A DNA stretch of 64,000 bases from Bacteroidota bacterium (GCA_016717325.1 JADKFV010000024.1:31289-95288); one strand, 5' to 3'; positions 10,993-20,934 are shown, counted from the first letter of the stretch. Translations and numbers: made by a program. The notes: generated by a model not told the origin, from the sequence alone.

Positions 10993-11233
10993 GAGGCTAC
11001 TCCGAAAACTGCATAGTAACAAATTGATTTACAATTGGATTTTATTGTTTACTCAGTACGACATAAATATTTGGTTGAGAAAAATAAAAGATGGCCACAA
11101 AGGCGCGAAGGCACTAAGGAATACAATTATTTAATAAACTTTGTGCCTTCGCGCCTTTGTGGCAAAATAATCCTTTTCATTTTTTTTAACTCTTCTGAAT
11201 TACAGCAAAAAGAAAACTTTTTGGATTAGACTC
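10993..11233. repeat. MITE-like element with imperfect terminal inverted repeats
   Basis: About 241 bp in a gene-free gap. The left end gaggctactccga and right end ttggattagactc are imperfect inverted repeats (10 of 13). A related element at 18157-18305 has the same end sequences and the same internal tail (ttgtgcctt...tttgtggcaaaa). No ORF of note lies inside. The pattern suggests a short non-autonomous repeat; a target-site duplication was not clear by eye. Confidence 0.5.
11094..11163. repeat. Perfect 21-bp palindrome (gccacaaaggcgcgaaggcac)
   Basis: Two perfect 21-nt arms (11094-11114 and 11143-11163) flank a 28-nt AT-rich spacer. Transcribed either way it would form a strong hairpin. 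The arm contains the widely dispersed Bacteroidota word 'gccacaaaggc...aaggcac'; degenerate relatives occur near 18255, 20534 and 21800. It lies between convergent genes and may act as a bidirectional terminator. Confidence 0.8.
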
Positions 11234-11256
11234 AATACTCCTTTTTTTCAATCCCC

Positions 11257-13392
11257 TCACTCTTTATGAAAGAACATGTTTGCAGGAATGGTTTGTCTTT
11301 TATTATCATCAACACTGTATTGCAAATTCAAAGTTGCCGCGCCACCGGCCTGAATAAATGCCACTTTAAATTGATGTATACCTTTGCGTAAAGCCACACC
11401 GGCTTCTACTTCCTCATCGCCATGCAAACCATCATTATCAATAGCCACTTCATTGTTTATCCAAAGTTTACTGCCATCGTCACTCATTAAATAAAAAGTA
11501 TAAACGGCATCGGCAGGTGCAACGAAATAACCTTCGTAGGTTAATCCCATATTTTCGGTGCGCGAACTATCGCTGATTGATATCGCATTTTTAATTCCTG
11601 TTTTTACAGGCACTGCATTTTTTAAATCATCAGTGCTTTTTGGATTTAAGTTGTATGCAGCATACATTAAACCTGGTTTCAAGCCTGTAACATTTTCGGC
11701 AGTTTGCCATTTGTAAATTTTCAAATTCTTTGTTGCAACTGCCCCTGGTAATAAACCTGTTTTAAAGTATCGTGCATTGATAGTGCAATTGGAGTCGCAG
11801 TAAAATTTTCCTGTGTACAATTTTGATTTTGCTGTTGGCACACTGCCATCCAATGTATAACGGCATTCATTTATTGAATTATCAATGCTTATCATTGGCT
11901 TCAGTGAATTTTTTGGATAAGTAATTTCTATTTTTGGTTTTGTTGCAAATGCACCGGTATTATTTATTTTTATTACATAGGCATATTGACTTTTTATTTT
12001 GTTGGGATCATATTCGGGCAGAGTGATAATCACATCATCGTCCTTTTGTTGCCATATTAAACTTCTTTTATTTTCGAGCATTTCTATTTTTGTTCCGGGC
12101 ACAAGCACCATATCATGCAAAGTGAATTTTTTATCGCTTGGATATTTTGGAAGTATCATATACAAATTATTTGCTGTAGCATTGTAAGTGAAAAAGCATT
12201 CTTTCACAGCATATCCCGCATCAGGGTCAACAGTAAGTTTTAGCAACAGATCGCCACTGCCCGATTTGGATTTGTAGTCTGTCTTTCCATTACTCCATTG
12301 CGATGATGCACGCCATCTTTTTGTGTTATAAATTGCCTCATTATTTATTTTCATCCAGTCGCCCATTTGCAGTAATCGCTCCTGCATAATGGGAGGAATT
12401 TTTCCGTGTTCATCGGGGCCAATGTCTAATAAAAAATTTCCACCACGACTAACTTTATCTACCAGATTTAAAATTAATGTTTGTGTTGAATTGTAATCCC
12501 ACGCATCTTCCATTCGGTTATAACCATACGAAAAACCCATGCCACGGCTTTCTTCCCAATAGTGATCTTCAAAATCTAAATCGGGCTGATACTCGGGTGT
12601 GTACACGCCACCATGTTTGAAACGTATGCCCGATCCCCAGCGATCGAAGGTTACAACTTTTTCTTTTACCGCGCTTTCATTATACAACCATGCAAGAAAT
12701 TCTGTCGACTTCCATGTGGCATCAGGTGCATCCCAATCGCCATCGGTCCAAAAAACATCGGGCTGATAGGTGTTTATTAAATCTTTCATTTGCGGCCATA
12801 CATGTTCTTTTACATAACGCGGTTTGTCTTTTAACCACAGAGGATTAAACCACTCGTAAAGCGAATAGTACATACCGGCATGCACGGTAGTTTTTCTTAG
12901 CGATGTAAATAAATCACCAAGCAAATCGCGATGAGGCCCTGCATCCACAGAGTTCCACGCAAAGCCCCATGTTTTGTTGGCTTCTTTGCTTGGCCAGTTT
13001 GCAAAACCATCATGATGTTTGGATGTGAGTACAACATAACGCGCTCCCGATTTCTCTATCACTTGTGCCCACTCATCGGGGTTGTATAATTCGGCTTTAA
13101 AATCATTGGCAAAACTATAGTAAGACGAATCGTTAAATTTAATTTTGTGATATGCTTTTCTTGCACTATCGCCATTATTTAAACCATACTGATACCATTC
13201 TGAATAATTTCCAACTGTGCAATATGCAGGAACTGAATATACACCCCAGTGAATAAAAATTCCAAACTTTGCATCTTTATACCATTGCGGAACAGACCTT
13301 GTATCGAGCGATTGCCATGTAGCATCATACTTTTGCGATTGCAATATTAATGAGCTAAACAATAAAACGGAAAGACAGAATATTTTTTTCAT
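11257..13392 (-). CDS. Alpha-L-fucosidase (GH29) with C-terminal chitobiase-type and PA14 domains
   Basis: Counted from the ATG of MKKIF, residues 1-19 are a signal peptide. Residues ~25-380 are a GH29 catalytic barrel: FIHWGVYSVP (46-55), SKHHDGF (124-130) and WTDGDW (215-220), in which Asp217 is the expected nucleophile. RGGNFLLDIGPDEHGKIP is the usual late GH29 signature. A CHB_HEX-like beta domain follows (YTLDGSVPTAKSKLY), then a PA14 module (~590-705; TYEGYFVAPADAVYTFYL, DDGSKLWINN) likely to bind glycan. It would remove terminal alpha-L-fucose from host or algal glycans in the periplasm or at the surface. I prefer 13392 over the in-frame ATG 57 bp upstream because it directly precedes the signal peptide. 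Confidence 0.9.
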   Translation of the reverse strand: MKKIFCLSVLLFSSLILQSQKYDATWQSLDTRSVPQWYKDAKFGIFIHWGVYSVPAYCTVGNYSEWYQYGLNNGDSARKAYHKIKFNDSSYYSFANDFKAELYNPDEWAQVIEKSGARYVVLTSKHHDGFANWPSKEANKTWGFAWNSVDAGPHRDLLGDLFTSLRKTTVHAGMYYSLYEWFNPLWLKDKPRYVKEHVWPQMKDLINTYQPDVFWTDGDWDAPDATWKSTEFLAWLYNESAVKEKVVTFDRWGSGIRFKHGGVYTPEYQPDLDFEDHYWEESRGMGFSYGYNRMEDAWDYNSTQTLILNLVDKVSRGGNFLLDIGPDEHGKIPPIMQERLLQMGDWMKINNEAIYNTKRWRASSQWSNGKTDYKSKSGSGDLLLKLTVDPDAGYAVKECFFTYNATANNLYMILPKYPSDKKFTLHDMVLVPGTKIEMLENKRSLIWQQKDDDVIITLPEYDPNKIKSQYAYVIKINNTGAFATKPKIEITYPKNSLKPMISIDNSINECRYTLDGSVPTAKSKLYTGKFYCDSNCTINARYFKTGLLPGAVATKNLKIYKWQTAENVTGLKPGLMYAAYNLNPKSTDDLKNAVPVKTGIKNAISISDSSRTENMGLTYEGYFVAPADAVYTFYLMSDDGSKLWINNEVAIDNDGLHGDEEVEAGVALRKGIHQFKVAFIQAGGAATLNLQYSVDDNKRQTIPANMFFHKE

Positions 13393-13628
13393 ATGGAAAT
13401 TATTTATTGCGATTTGAAATTTGTGAAGCAAGTTTGATTTGAAATGCATTACTGAACGAATGCAATTACATTTGCAATGATAGCGAATAAATAAAAAATA
13501 ATTAATTTAAAAATATCACGATGCAAAAGACAAAAAGAATTTATTATTGCGTCACGAAAATATTATTTAGCTTATCTCCACAGTTTATTTAATACCATTG
13601 TGGATTAAATTATTTGAAGAAAATAATT

Positions 13629-13982
13629 ATGAATATAGAATCGATAAGAAGTATTTGCACATCAATTCCGCATGTGACCGAAGATATTAAATGGGGAAAC
13701 GATTTATGTTTTTCGATTGGTGCAAAAATGTTTTGTGTAGCATCGTTACAAGCTCCGTTAACTGTATCATTCAAAGTAACCGAAGAGGTGTTTGAAAAAT
13801 TGTCAAACACAAATGGAATAATACCGGCACCATATGTGGCGCGTTATCATTGGATATTGGTGCCGGATGTAAATATTTTTAACAGGAAAGAATGGGAGCA
13901 ATACATTTTGCAATCGTACAATTTTGTAAAAGCAAAACTTCCAAAAAAGATATTGAACAGCTTGAATCAAATTAAAACTTAA
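13629..13982 (+). CDS. MmcQ/YjbR-like protein (DUF419)
   Basis: 117 residues with the YjbR/MmcQ fold signature: an N-terminal helix ending in PHVTEDIKWGNDLCFSIGAKMFCV, a beta-strand stretch, PAPYVARYHWILV, and a C-terminal helix LPKKIL. Members form a CyaY-like fold and may bind DNA; the molecular role is not established. ATG 13629 gives the normal length; a TTG 15 bp upstream is less likely. Nine bases separate it from the methyltransferase gene, suggesting a small operon. Confidence 0.8.
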   Translation: MNIESIRSICTSIPHVTEDIKWGNDLCFSIGAKMFCVASLQAPLTVSFKVTEEVFEKLSNTNGIIPAPYVARYHWILVPDVNIFNRKEWEQYILQSYNFVKAKLPKKILNSLNQIKT

Positions 13983-13991
13983 ATTTTAAAA

Positions 13992-14657
13992 ATGGATAAC
14001 GAAATATTTAAAAGTGTAGATGAGTATATTGCTTTTCGAGTTGCAAAAGAAGATACAGCATTGCAAAAAACATCAACATCAGTTCGCGAAGCAAATGTTG
14101 CCGACATTAGTATATCGCCCGTTCAGGGAAAAATGTTGCAAGTATTTGCAGCAGCGTGCAGTGCCAAAAGGATTTTGGAATTAGGAACTTTTTTTGCTTA
14201 CAGTACAATTTGGCTTGCACGTGCTTTGCCTTTAAATGGGAAATTGATATCAATAGAAATAGATGAACATCAAACTGCACTGGCGCAAAAAAATATTGAC
14301 AATGCACAACTCAGTCATTTGGTGGAGTTGCGCACAGGAAAGGCTATCGACATTTTTCAGGAAATGATCAATAGTGATGAACCACCTTTCGATTTAATTT
14401 TCGTTGATGCCGACAAACCGCCTTACCTGGAATATTTTAAACTTGCAATAAAACTATCGCGACCAGGCACTATTATTATTTGCGATAATGTTATAAGAAA
14501 TGGAGCCGTGCTTGATGAAAATGCTACCGATGAAAAAGTGATAGGCGTGCAGCGATTAAATAATTATTTAAGCACTTGCAATGACATAGTTGCAACCATA
14601 TTGCAAACAGTAGGTGCAAAAGAATATGACGGAATGGTAATGGCCGTGGTGAAGTAG
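13992..14657 (+). CDS. Family 3 O-methyltransferase (SAM-dependent)
   Basis: 221 residues of the caffeoyl-CoA/catechol O-methyltransferase type. Motif I (RILELGTFFAYSTIWLARALP) holds the SAM-binding loop. SIEIDEHQTALAQKNI contains the acidic residue for the ribose. LIFVDADKPPYLEYF and ICDNVIRNGAV contain the metal-binding Asp/Asn set typical of the family. The substrate would be a catechol or similar hydroxylated aromatic, which cannot be told from sequence. Length and both ends are normal. It follows the YjbR-like gene closely. Confidence 0.87.
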   Translation: MDNEIFKSVDEYIAFRVAKEDTALQKTSTSVREANVADISISPVQGKMLQVFAAACSAKRILELGTFFAYSTIWLARALPLNGKLISIEIDEHQTALAQKNIDNAQLSHLVELRTGKAIDIFQEMINSDEPPFDLIFVDADKPPYLEYFKLAIKLSRPGTIIICDNVIRNGAVLDENATDEKVIGVQRLNNYLSTCNDIVATILQTVGAKEYDGMVMAVVK

Positions 14658-14693
14658 AAATATTTTATGTAGTGCTAAACATTTACTTACGAC

Positions 14694-15236
14694 ATGATAT
14701 TAGAAACGAAAAGATTGATATTGCGAGAGTTGCAGGCTGATGATGACATGCCAATGTTTGAATTGGATAACGATCCTGAAGTGCATAAGTATTTAGGCAA
14801 TAATCCTTACACAACCTTAGAACAAAGTCGAGAAACAATTGCATCTGTGCAAAGGCAGTATGCGGAACATGGAATAGGACGGTTGGCGGTGATTGAAAAA
14901 TCGACAGGCAGTTTTGTTGGCTGGAGTGGTTTGAAATTTCTAACCGAACCTGTGAACAATCATTGCAATATTTATGATGTTGGTTATCGTCTCCTAAAAA
15001 AGTACTGGGGCAAAGGTTATGCAACCGAATCCGCATTGGCAGCTATTGACTATGGATTTGAAATTCTCAAACTCGAAGAAATATTTGCTGCAGCCAATAT
15101 TGAAAATACACAATCGATAAATGCATTGCACAAATGTGGATTGACATTTATGGAACATTTCGACCACAATGGAATTGCTTGCAATTGGTATAAGATTACA
15201 AAAGATGAATGGGAAAATAAAAAACTTATAGCTTAA
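14694..15236 (+). CDS. GNAT acetyltransferase, RimJ/RimL type
   Basis: 180 residues opening with the RimJ/RimL-type start ETKRLILRELQADD. GYRLLKKYWGKGYATESALAAIDYGF is the acetyl-CoA pyrophosphate-binding motif A, and ANIENTQSINALHKCGLTF is the helix after it. It would transfer an acetyl group to an amine, either a protein N-terminus or a small molecule; the acceptor is unknown. It starts 36 bp after the methyltransferase stop. Confidence 0.88.
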   Translation: MILETKRLILRELQADDDMPMFELDNDPEVHKYLGNNPYTTLEQSRETIASVQRQYAEHGIGRLAVIEKSTGSFVGWSGLKFLTEPVNNHCNIYDVGYRLLKKYWGKGYATESALAAIDYGFEILKLEEIFAAANIENTQSINALHKCGLTFMEHFDHNGIACNWYKITKDEWENKKLIA

Positions 15237-15366
15237 AAACCGTAAAAGTATTTTTCATTTCAAGTTTTGTTAATGGTCAGTTTTCCAAAAGAAAATAAAA
15301 ACGTTTTATTTGCAATCAGTGATTCGATTTCGTTTAAAAGTAATATAATTCAATCTAGGTATACCT

Positions 15367-16128
15367 ATGGGATATTTTTATCAGTACTATTATTTGATTT
15401 TAATTTTGCAGGGCTTGTGCTTGTTTCATTCTTTTAAAAAGGGTACTCAAAACAAATGGCTTTGGATTATTGCATTTATTCCACTCGTAGGCTGCCTCAT
15501 ATATTTATACAGCGAGGTAATTAACAAAAATGATATAACCAATTTGCAAACCGGTGTTGCATCAATTGTAAATCCCGGTGGACGCATTAAAGATTTAGAA
15601 GCACGATTCAAATTTTCGGAAACTTTTACCAACCGTGTGGCACTTGCCAATGCATACCTCGAAAATAAAATGTATGAGAAGGCAATCGCCTTATACGAGC
15701 CGGCCCTTACGGGAGTGTTTAACGAAAGCGAAGATGTTATACACAACCTCATTAAAGCCTACCACCAAATGGGCCGTTATGATGATATCATTCGCATTGC
15801 GCCACGTATTGCATCAACATACGGATTTGCACGCAGCAAAGCTAACTTGTCGTATGCCATTGCATTGGCCGAGAAAGGCAAGTACGATGAGGCCGAAAAT
15901 GAATATAAAAAAATGAATCTGCGATTTGTAAATTACGAGTCACGATTTTATTATGGAGATTTTCTTTTATTAAGAAACCGGAAACCCGAAGCAGCAGAAA
16001 TTTTTAATTCCATTATCGAAGAAGGGCAACACCTTACCGGTCACGAAAAAAGTGAGGCGAAAATTTGGATTGACAAAGCCAGGCAGGAGGTGTACCGAAA
16101 CAACTTAAATTTTGGAAAAACAAGCTAA
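15367..16128 (+). CDS. Membrane-anchored TPR protein with PLD-nuclease-N-like segment
   Basis: 253 residues. Two short hydrophobic helices (residues ~5-20 and 31-48) separated by a basic loop resemble the small PLDc_N membrane domain. Residues ~75-245 form tetratricopeptide repeats (NAYLENKMYEKAIALYEPAL, LAEKGKYDEAENEYKKM, EAAEIFNSIIEEG). The TPR part would be a cytoplasmic protein-interaction scaffold. Partners are not evident from the neighbours. It is a complete gene with normal codon use. Confidence 0.75.
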   Translation: MGYFYQYYYLILILQGLCLFHSFKKGTQNKWLWIIAFIPLVGCLIYLYSEVINKNDITNLQTGVASIVNPGGRIKDLEARFKFSETFTNRVALANAYLENKMYEKAIALYEPALTGVFNESEDVIHNLIKAYHQMGRYDDIIRIAPRIASTYGFARSKANLSYAIALAEKGKYDEAENEYKKMNLRFVNYESRFYYGDFLLLRNRKPEAAEIFNSIIEEGQHLTGHEKSEAKIWIDKARQEVYRNNLNFGKTS

Positions 16129-16144
16129 TAAAGTTGTTCGGCAT

Positions 16145-16193
16145 TACTAAGAGTAAATTATATTTTCATTCGAAAATCTAACCACTCTTAGTA
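16145..16193. repeat. Nested inverted repeats downstream of the TPR gene
   Basis: Ten-base arms tactaagagt (16145-16154) and actcttagta (16184-16193) enclose a second small hairpin, attttc-attc-gaaaat (16162-16177). It begins 16 bp after the TPR stop. It lacks a T run, so it may be a processing or protein-binding structure rather than a simple terminator. The rest of the gap to the next gene shows no other signal I can support. Confidence 0.5.
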
Positions 16194-16423
16194 TAAATAA
16201 ATTGTCGAAGTAGTATTTTATTGATTAAGCATATTTAAGTTTCAAAAATTAAATCAATCAAATTTATTACGCATTATTGATAACCTTTTTATTTTTATTT
16301 TGTTTTTTGAAGTTATATGCTTCAGCTGATATATGCATGTAATTGAAAGCTGAACCATTTCCCATTATGGATAGTTGATTTATAAAATAGCATTTTCAGT
16401 GCTTAATTTAATTTAATATTAAG

Positions 16424-17010
16424 ATGGAATTGAAAGATGGTATAAAAACATTTTACGCTAAGTCGCAACTTGAATGGCGCAATTGGTTAGAAAAAAACCA
16501 TGATAAAGAAGTTTCTGTTTGGCTAATCATTTATAAAAAAGAGAGCCTGGTCCCAAGCGTGTATTATCCTCAAGCGGTAGATGAGGCGCTTTGCTTTGGT
16601 TGGATTGATAGTAAACCAAACAAGCGCGATGAACAAAGTTATTATCAGTTTTTTGCAAAACGCAATCCCAAAAGTAACTGGAGTAAAGTGAACAAAGACA
16701 AAGTTGCAAAATTGTTGGAGGGAAGCAAAATATCAAAAGCTGGGTTGAAAATTATTGAGATTGCAAAAAAGAATGGTGCATGGAATGCTTTGGACGAAGT
16801 TGATAAGCTGACGATGCCATCCGATTTAAAATTAAAGTTCGATACCAATGCGAAAGCTTTTTTAAACTGGGAATCTTTTCCACGTTCATCCCGGAGAGGA
16901 ATATTAGAATGGATATTAAATGCTAAGAGGCTGGAGACCCGCCAAAAAAGAATTGATGAAACAGTGGCATTGGCCGAAAAAAATATAAAGCTAACCATTA
17001 TCGTCAATAG
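16424..17010 (+). CDS. YdeI/OmpD-associated-like protein, 3' end frameshifted
   Basis: A cytoplasmic protein of the bacterial YdeI/OmpD-associated family. Signatures are FYAKSQLEWRNWLEKNH at the N-terminus, DEALCFGWIDSKPNKRDE (the most conserved block) and FFAKRNPKSNWSKVNKDKV, with the late FPRSSRRGILEWILNAKR and basic ETRQKRIDETVALAEKN. The biochemical role is unknown. As written, the frame runs on to 17113 with an unrelated 34-residue tail. Adding one base after the aag at ~16990 gives the normal ending NIKANHYRQ and a TAG at 17008-17010, for 195 residues. I therefore give the restored end. Confidence 0.78.
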
Positions 17011-17125
17011 TAGAACTCGTAACCACATTTGTAATAGTTTATTACACGATTTTTCTTCTATTTTGTGCTTCCGTTTTTTAATCATTCTTAATTCTATTTG
17101 TAAAAAAAACTAATCAATAAAAAAA

Positions 17126-18089
17126 ATGAAAGCTGCCGTATATTATAAATATGGCCCGCCACAAGTGGTGAGCCTTGCCGAAATTGAAAAGCCAAAACCT
17201 GCCGATAACGAAGTGCTTATTAAAATTTTTGTAGCTACCGTAAACCGCACCGACAGTGGTTTTCGAAGTGCCGAATATTTTGTATCGCGTTTTTTTAGCG
17301 GGTTGTTTAAACCAAAATTCAATGTGCTGGGCAACGAATTTGCCGGTGAGGTAGAGGCCATTGGAAAAAATGTTACGTTGTTTAAAGTGGGCGATAAAGT
17401 ATTCGGTTACAACGATAAAAAATTTGGCGCGCATGCGCAGTATATGACCATGGCCGAGGATGATACTATGGCCACCATGCCCCATATTTTATCGTACGAA
17501 CAAGCAGCACCACTTACCGAAGGTGCACATTATGCCCTGTGCGATATACGTGCTGCAAAAGTGCAAAGTGGACAAAATGTATTGGTAAATGGTGCTACAG
17601 GTGCAATAGGATCGGCAGCAGTGCAGCTGTTAAAATTTTTTGGTGCCAACGTTACGGCAGTGTGTAATACAGCCAATGTTGATTTGGTAAAATCGTTAGG
17701 AGCCGATGCGGTTATTGATTATACAAAACAAGATTTTACAAAATTGAATGCCACTTTCGATTTTGTTTTTGATGCTGTGGGTAAAAGTTCTTATGGAAAA
17801 TGCAAACCTTTGCTCACTAAAAATGGATTATACATTTCAACAGAGTTGGGAAAGAACGGAGAGAATATTTTGCTGGCATTAACCACCTATATACGGTGGT
17901 AAGAAATTATTATTTCCCTTGCCAACAATTACAAAAGACGATGTGCTTTTTTTGAAGCAGCTTGCCGAAGCCGGCAAATTTAAACCTGTAATAGACCGAA
18001 CCTACAAACTCGAACAAATAGTGGAAGCATATACTTATGTCCAATCAGGGCAGAAGATAGGCAATGTTTTATTGCAAATAGAACATTGA
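17126..18089 (+). CDS. Zinc-independent MDR alcohol dehydrogenase/quinone reductase family, one indel
   Basis: Restored length is 320 residues. The N-terminal GroES-like domain (MKAAVYYKYGPPQVVSLAEIEKP, VLGNEFAGEVEAIG, VGDKVFGY) precedes a Rossmann domain with the NAD(P)H motif NGATGAIGSAAVQLLKFFGA. There is no structural or catalytic zinc ligand set, so a quinone-oxidoreductase-like or enoyl-reductase-like enzyme is likely. The frame breaks at ~17893, where one extra base replaces TYIGGKK with a stop. The continuation KKLLFPLPTITKDDVLFLKQLAE...GNVLLQIEH ends at the TGA 18087-18089, as in family members. Confidence 0.82.
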
Positions 18090-18156
18090 TTTGCTGATGT
18101 AATAACTGTAGGTATAAACGTTTGAGTAATTGTATTATATTTAAGATGTAAACAAT

Positions 18157-18305
18157 GAGTCCGCTCCGAAATGTCTAAAATATTAAAGAGCTCTAATTCA
18201 CCAAAATACCAAATTCCGCATACCATTAAAAATGATTTGTTACATCTTAGTGGAATTTTGTGCCTTAGTGTTTTTGTGGCAAAAATAATTTATCGGAGTA
18301 GACTC
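18157..18305. repeat. MITE-like element, second copy
   Basis: The ends gagtccgctccga (18157-18169) and tcggagtagactc (18293-18305) are inverted repeats matching at 11 of 13 positions. The interior near 18255-18280 carries 'ttgtgccttagtgtttttgtggca', related to the palindrome arm in the element at 10993-11233. It lies between convergent genes and has no coding content. Confidence 0.55.
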
Positions 18306-18370
18306 AAAAAATAAAACACCATACAAAACCAGTTTGAACGGTAAGATTCATTATTGCAAAAAAAATAAAA

Positions 18371-19635
18371 TTAATGCGAAATATTTTCCAACGCTTTTGG
18401 ATCATGCTTGTACTTAAATACGAAAGGAAATATAAGTGCCAACACAAGTGCATAGGCAGCAAAAGTGAACCAGATGTTTTGCCAGTTGCGCGATACTATT
18501 TCTTTTGTAGCAGGATCTATTACGGTGAAGTAGTCAACAATAAGACCGCTGCAATACCCGCCAATCATAGCGCCCAGCCCGTTTGTCATAAACATAAATA
18601 ATCCCTGTGCACTCGCGCGAATATTTGAAGGCGATTCTTTTTCTACAAACAACGAACCCGATATATTGAAAAAGTCGAATGCCATACCGTAAATAATCAT
18701 TGAAAGTACTAGCAAAAATAATCCGCTACCAGGGTCACCAATGGCGAATAATCCGAAACGTAAAACCCATGCAAGTATACTTATCATCATTACTTTTTTT
18801 ATGCCGAACCGTTGCAGAAAAAATGGTATGGTGAGTATGAAAAGTGTTTCGGAAATTTGTGAAATGGATAACAGTAAAATGGGATGTTGCACACCAAACG
18901 AATCGGGATGAGTGATGTTGAAACTTTCGAGAAACGAACCTCCAAATGCATTTGTAATTTGTAAAAAGCCGCACCAAGAAACATGGCGAATAAAAAGAAG
19001 ATTGACATTTTGGTTTGCTTAAATAAAACAAAAGCATCGAGCCCCATGGACGAAAGAAACGAACCATCTTTTTGCGATTTCGATGGTGGACATGCCGGCA
19101 TGGTCATAGCATATACCCCCAATATAATGGCTGACACAGCACTGAAAATAAGCTGCATGTTATTCGATTTCCATCCGCATATGTCAACGGTCCACATGGC
19201 TGCAATAAAGCCTATGGTGCCCCATACGCGAATAGGAGGGAAGTCCTTTACAATATTAAATCCTTTTTGTTCGAGTATGGTATACGACACTGTATTGTTG
19301 AGTGCAATGGTTGGCATATAAAACATCGAGTTGAGCAACATTACCCAAAAAAATATATTTGGATCGGTGACTGTTGAGCTCCAAAATAATAAGGCTGCAC
19401 CAATGAGATGACACATACCGTAAAGCTTTTCGGCATTAATCCATCTGTCGGCAATTATACCCATAATGGCAGGCATAAAAAGCGATGCTATACCCAAAGT
19501 AGAAAATACTCCGCCAATTTGTGCACCGGTAAAATGAAGGGTACCACCAAGATATCCGCCAATAGAAATCAACCACGAACCCCAAACAAAAAATTGCAGA
19601 AAGTTCATTATTATAAGCCTTTGCTTTATGTTCAT
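18371..19635 (-). CDS. MFS transporter, nucleoside:H+ symporter-like, one indel
   Basis: Restored length is 421 residues with about 12 membrane helices. The opening MNIKQRLIIMNFLQFFVWGSW and GVFSTLGIASLFMPAIMGIIADRW match the NupG-like nucleoside symporter branch of the major facilitator superfamily found in Bacteroidota. The C-terminal half (QISETLFILTIPFFLQRFGIKKVM, ASAQGLFMFMTNGLGAMIGG) is in another frame. One base is missing from the T run opposite 18963-18967 (A5 on the plus strand); restoring T6 gives GAAFLQITNAFGGSFLES. It would import nucleosides or related sugars with protons across the inner membrane; the exact substrate is uncertain. The ATG at 19635 directly precedes the first helix. 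Confidence 0.83.
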
Positions 19636-19804
19636 ACAAATAAGATTTAAGATGTAAAATTTAGAAGCTGCAATATGGAAAATATTTGTGAATACAAAAT
19701 TTGAGCCCGTGCAAATTTCAGAGCCCAAACATTTTTTTTAATTCCGTTTCAGAGTCTCTCGTACCTTTTAAAAAAACAAACGATAATGAGGACACCGAAA
19801 AGGC

Positions 19805-20473
19805 TTATATTGCGTAAACAGCTTTTAACTCAAAGTATAAAAATGCCTTTGCCTCGTGCGTGTGTTCACGAATTACTCCAACCATTACTAGATTTACAAT
19901 TGTTTTTGTAGCACGCCACCGCGAAATATTTATAAGCTTACAATATTCTTTAATGGTGATGCGGTTGTTGGCATTTAAATAATCTAACAATGCTTTCTCT
20001 TTTGAAGTAAAATTTACCTGCGTGTTTTCGTTACTACTACTTTTCTTTAGCACATCAACCGTAACTTTGCTTGCCAATAGCGATTGGTCTTTTACACGAA
20101 TATATACCCACCATTTTTCGTCATCGCCTTTTGCATAGTAGGGTTTATCGTTACCGTTAGGTACTTTAACTTCGAGTACAATTTTGCCTTTGTAATTCCA
20201 TTCAATAATTTCGATGGCGATGGCAGGTTTGCAATAAAAATTTGCTGCAAGGTCGAGCATATAATTCTCTTCTTCGCTTTGTATGCCGCTTATAGTTTTA
20301 TCATCGCGCACACCCACAAGCAATCGTCCGCCTTTGTGATTGGCAAACGACACCATGGTCTTCGCAATTTTTATTGCCGAAGTTATTTCCTTTTTATAAT
20401 CGAGAGTGTCGCCTTCGCCTCCACCTATCATTTGCAACAACGGATGCATAACATATTTTGGTTTATGTGGCAA
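19805..20473 (-). CDS. AlbA_2 (Schlafen AAA-like) domain protein with C-terminal winged helix
   Basis: 222 residues. The N-terminal half is an AlbA_2/divergent-AAA_4 domain: GEGDTLDYKKEI, FANHKGGRLLVGVRDDKTISGI, then strands ending WWVYIRVKDQSLLAS. Residues ~155-215 read as a winged helix (KALLDYLNANNRITIKEYCKLINISRWRATKTIVNLVMVGVIREH). Such proteins are putative nucleic-acid-binding regulators, and some act in RNA cleavage. The start may be the first ATG or the one eight codons later. It is convergent with nothing and stands alone before a repeat-rich gap. Confidence 0.8.
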   Translation of the reverse strand: MPHKPKYVMHPLLQMIGGGEGDTLDYKKEITSAIKIAKTMVSFANHKGGRLLVGVRDDKTISGIQSEEENYMLDLAANFYCKPAIAIEIIEWNYKGKIVLEVKVPNGNDKPYYAKGDDEKWWVYIRVKDQSLLASKVTVDVLKKSSSNENTQVNFTSKEKALLDYLNANNRITIKEYCKLINISRWRATKTIVNLVMVGVIREHTHEAKAFLYFELKAVYAI

Positions 20474-20570
20474 ATAAATAAAATAAAGGTTAAACTAAAA
20501 ATTTAGTGATAAAAGAATTGCCCTGAAAAAAAATAGCCACAAAGGTGCAAAGACACAAAGGTCTATGGAA

Positions 20571-20934
20571 CAGCATTTGTATTTTATTCGGCATTCATTC
20601 GTGCATTCTCTGTAAATAAAACGATTTAGAGTTCTCATTCTCTTTTGTTTTTATTGGCATAAGAGACTCGAAAGCTAACAACAACTTTCCTCACGTCATT
20701 GCGTAGGAGGAACGACTGAAGCAATCTCAGCATCTAAAAGCCATTTGCATTTTATTCGGAATTCATTCGTGCATTCCCCGACACTGCGGTCGGGGCAGGC
20801 GCGGCATAGAAACCGCTTTAGAGTCCGCATTCTCTTTTGATTTTTTGTTATGAGAGACTCGATAGCTAAAACATATACGTCAATCTCCTCACGTCATTAC
20901 GAAGGAGGAACTACTGAAGCAATCCCGGCATCGG
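20571..20934. repeat. Two diverged copies of a ~165-195-bp dispersed repeat
   Basis: Unit 1 (about 20571-20737) and unit 2 (about 20740-20934) share, in order, 'catttg.attttattcgg.attcattcgtgcattc', 'tttagagt.c.cattctctttt', 'gagactcga.agctaa' and 'cctcacgtcatt.cg.aggaggaac.actgaagcaatc'. The last word resembles the 'cgtcattgcgaggaggaac' repeat seen in several Bacteroidota genomes. Unit 2 has an inserted GC-rich hairpin (ccccgacactgcggtcgggg) that recurs inverted at 52244-52290. The preceding 20531-20560 carries a 'gccacaaaggtgcaaagacacaaagg' word. No protein is encoded. Confidence 0.7.

Noticed and set aside
11035..11229. Short plus-strand frames across the palindrome at 11.1 kb
   Set aside because: They translate the inverted repeat and have no family features.
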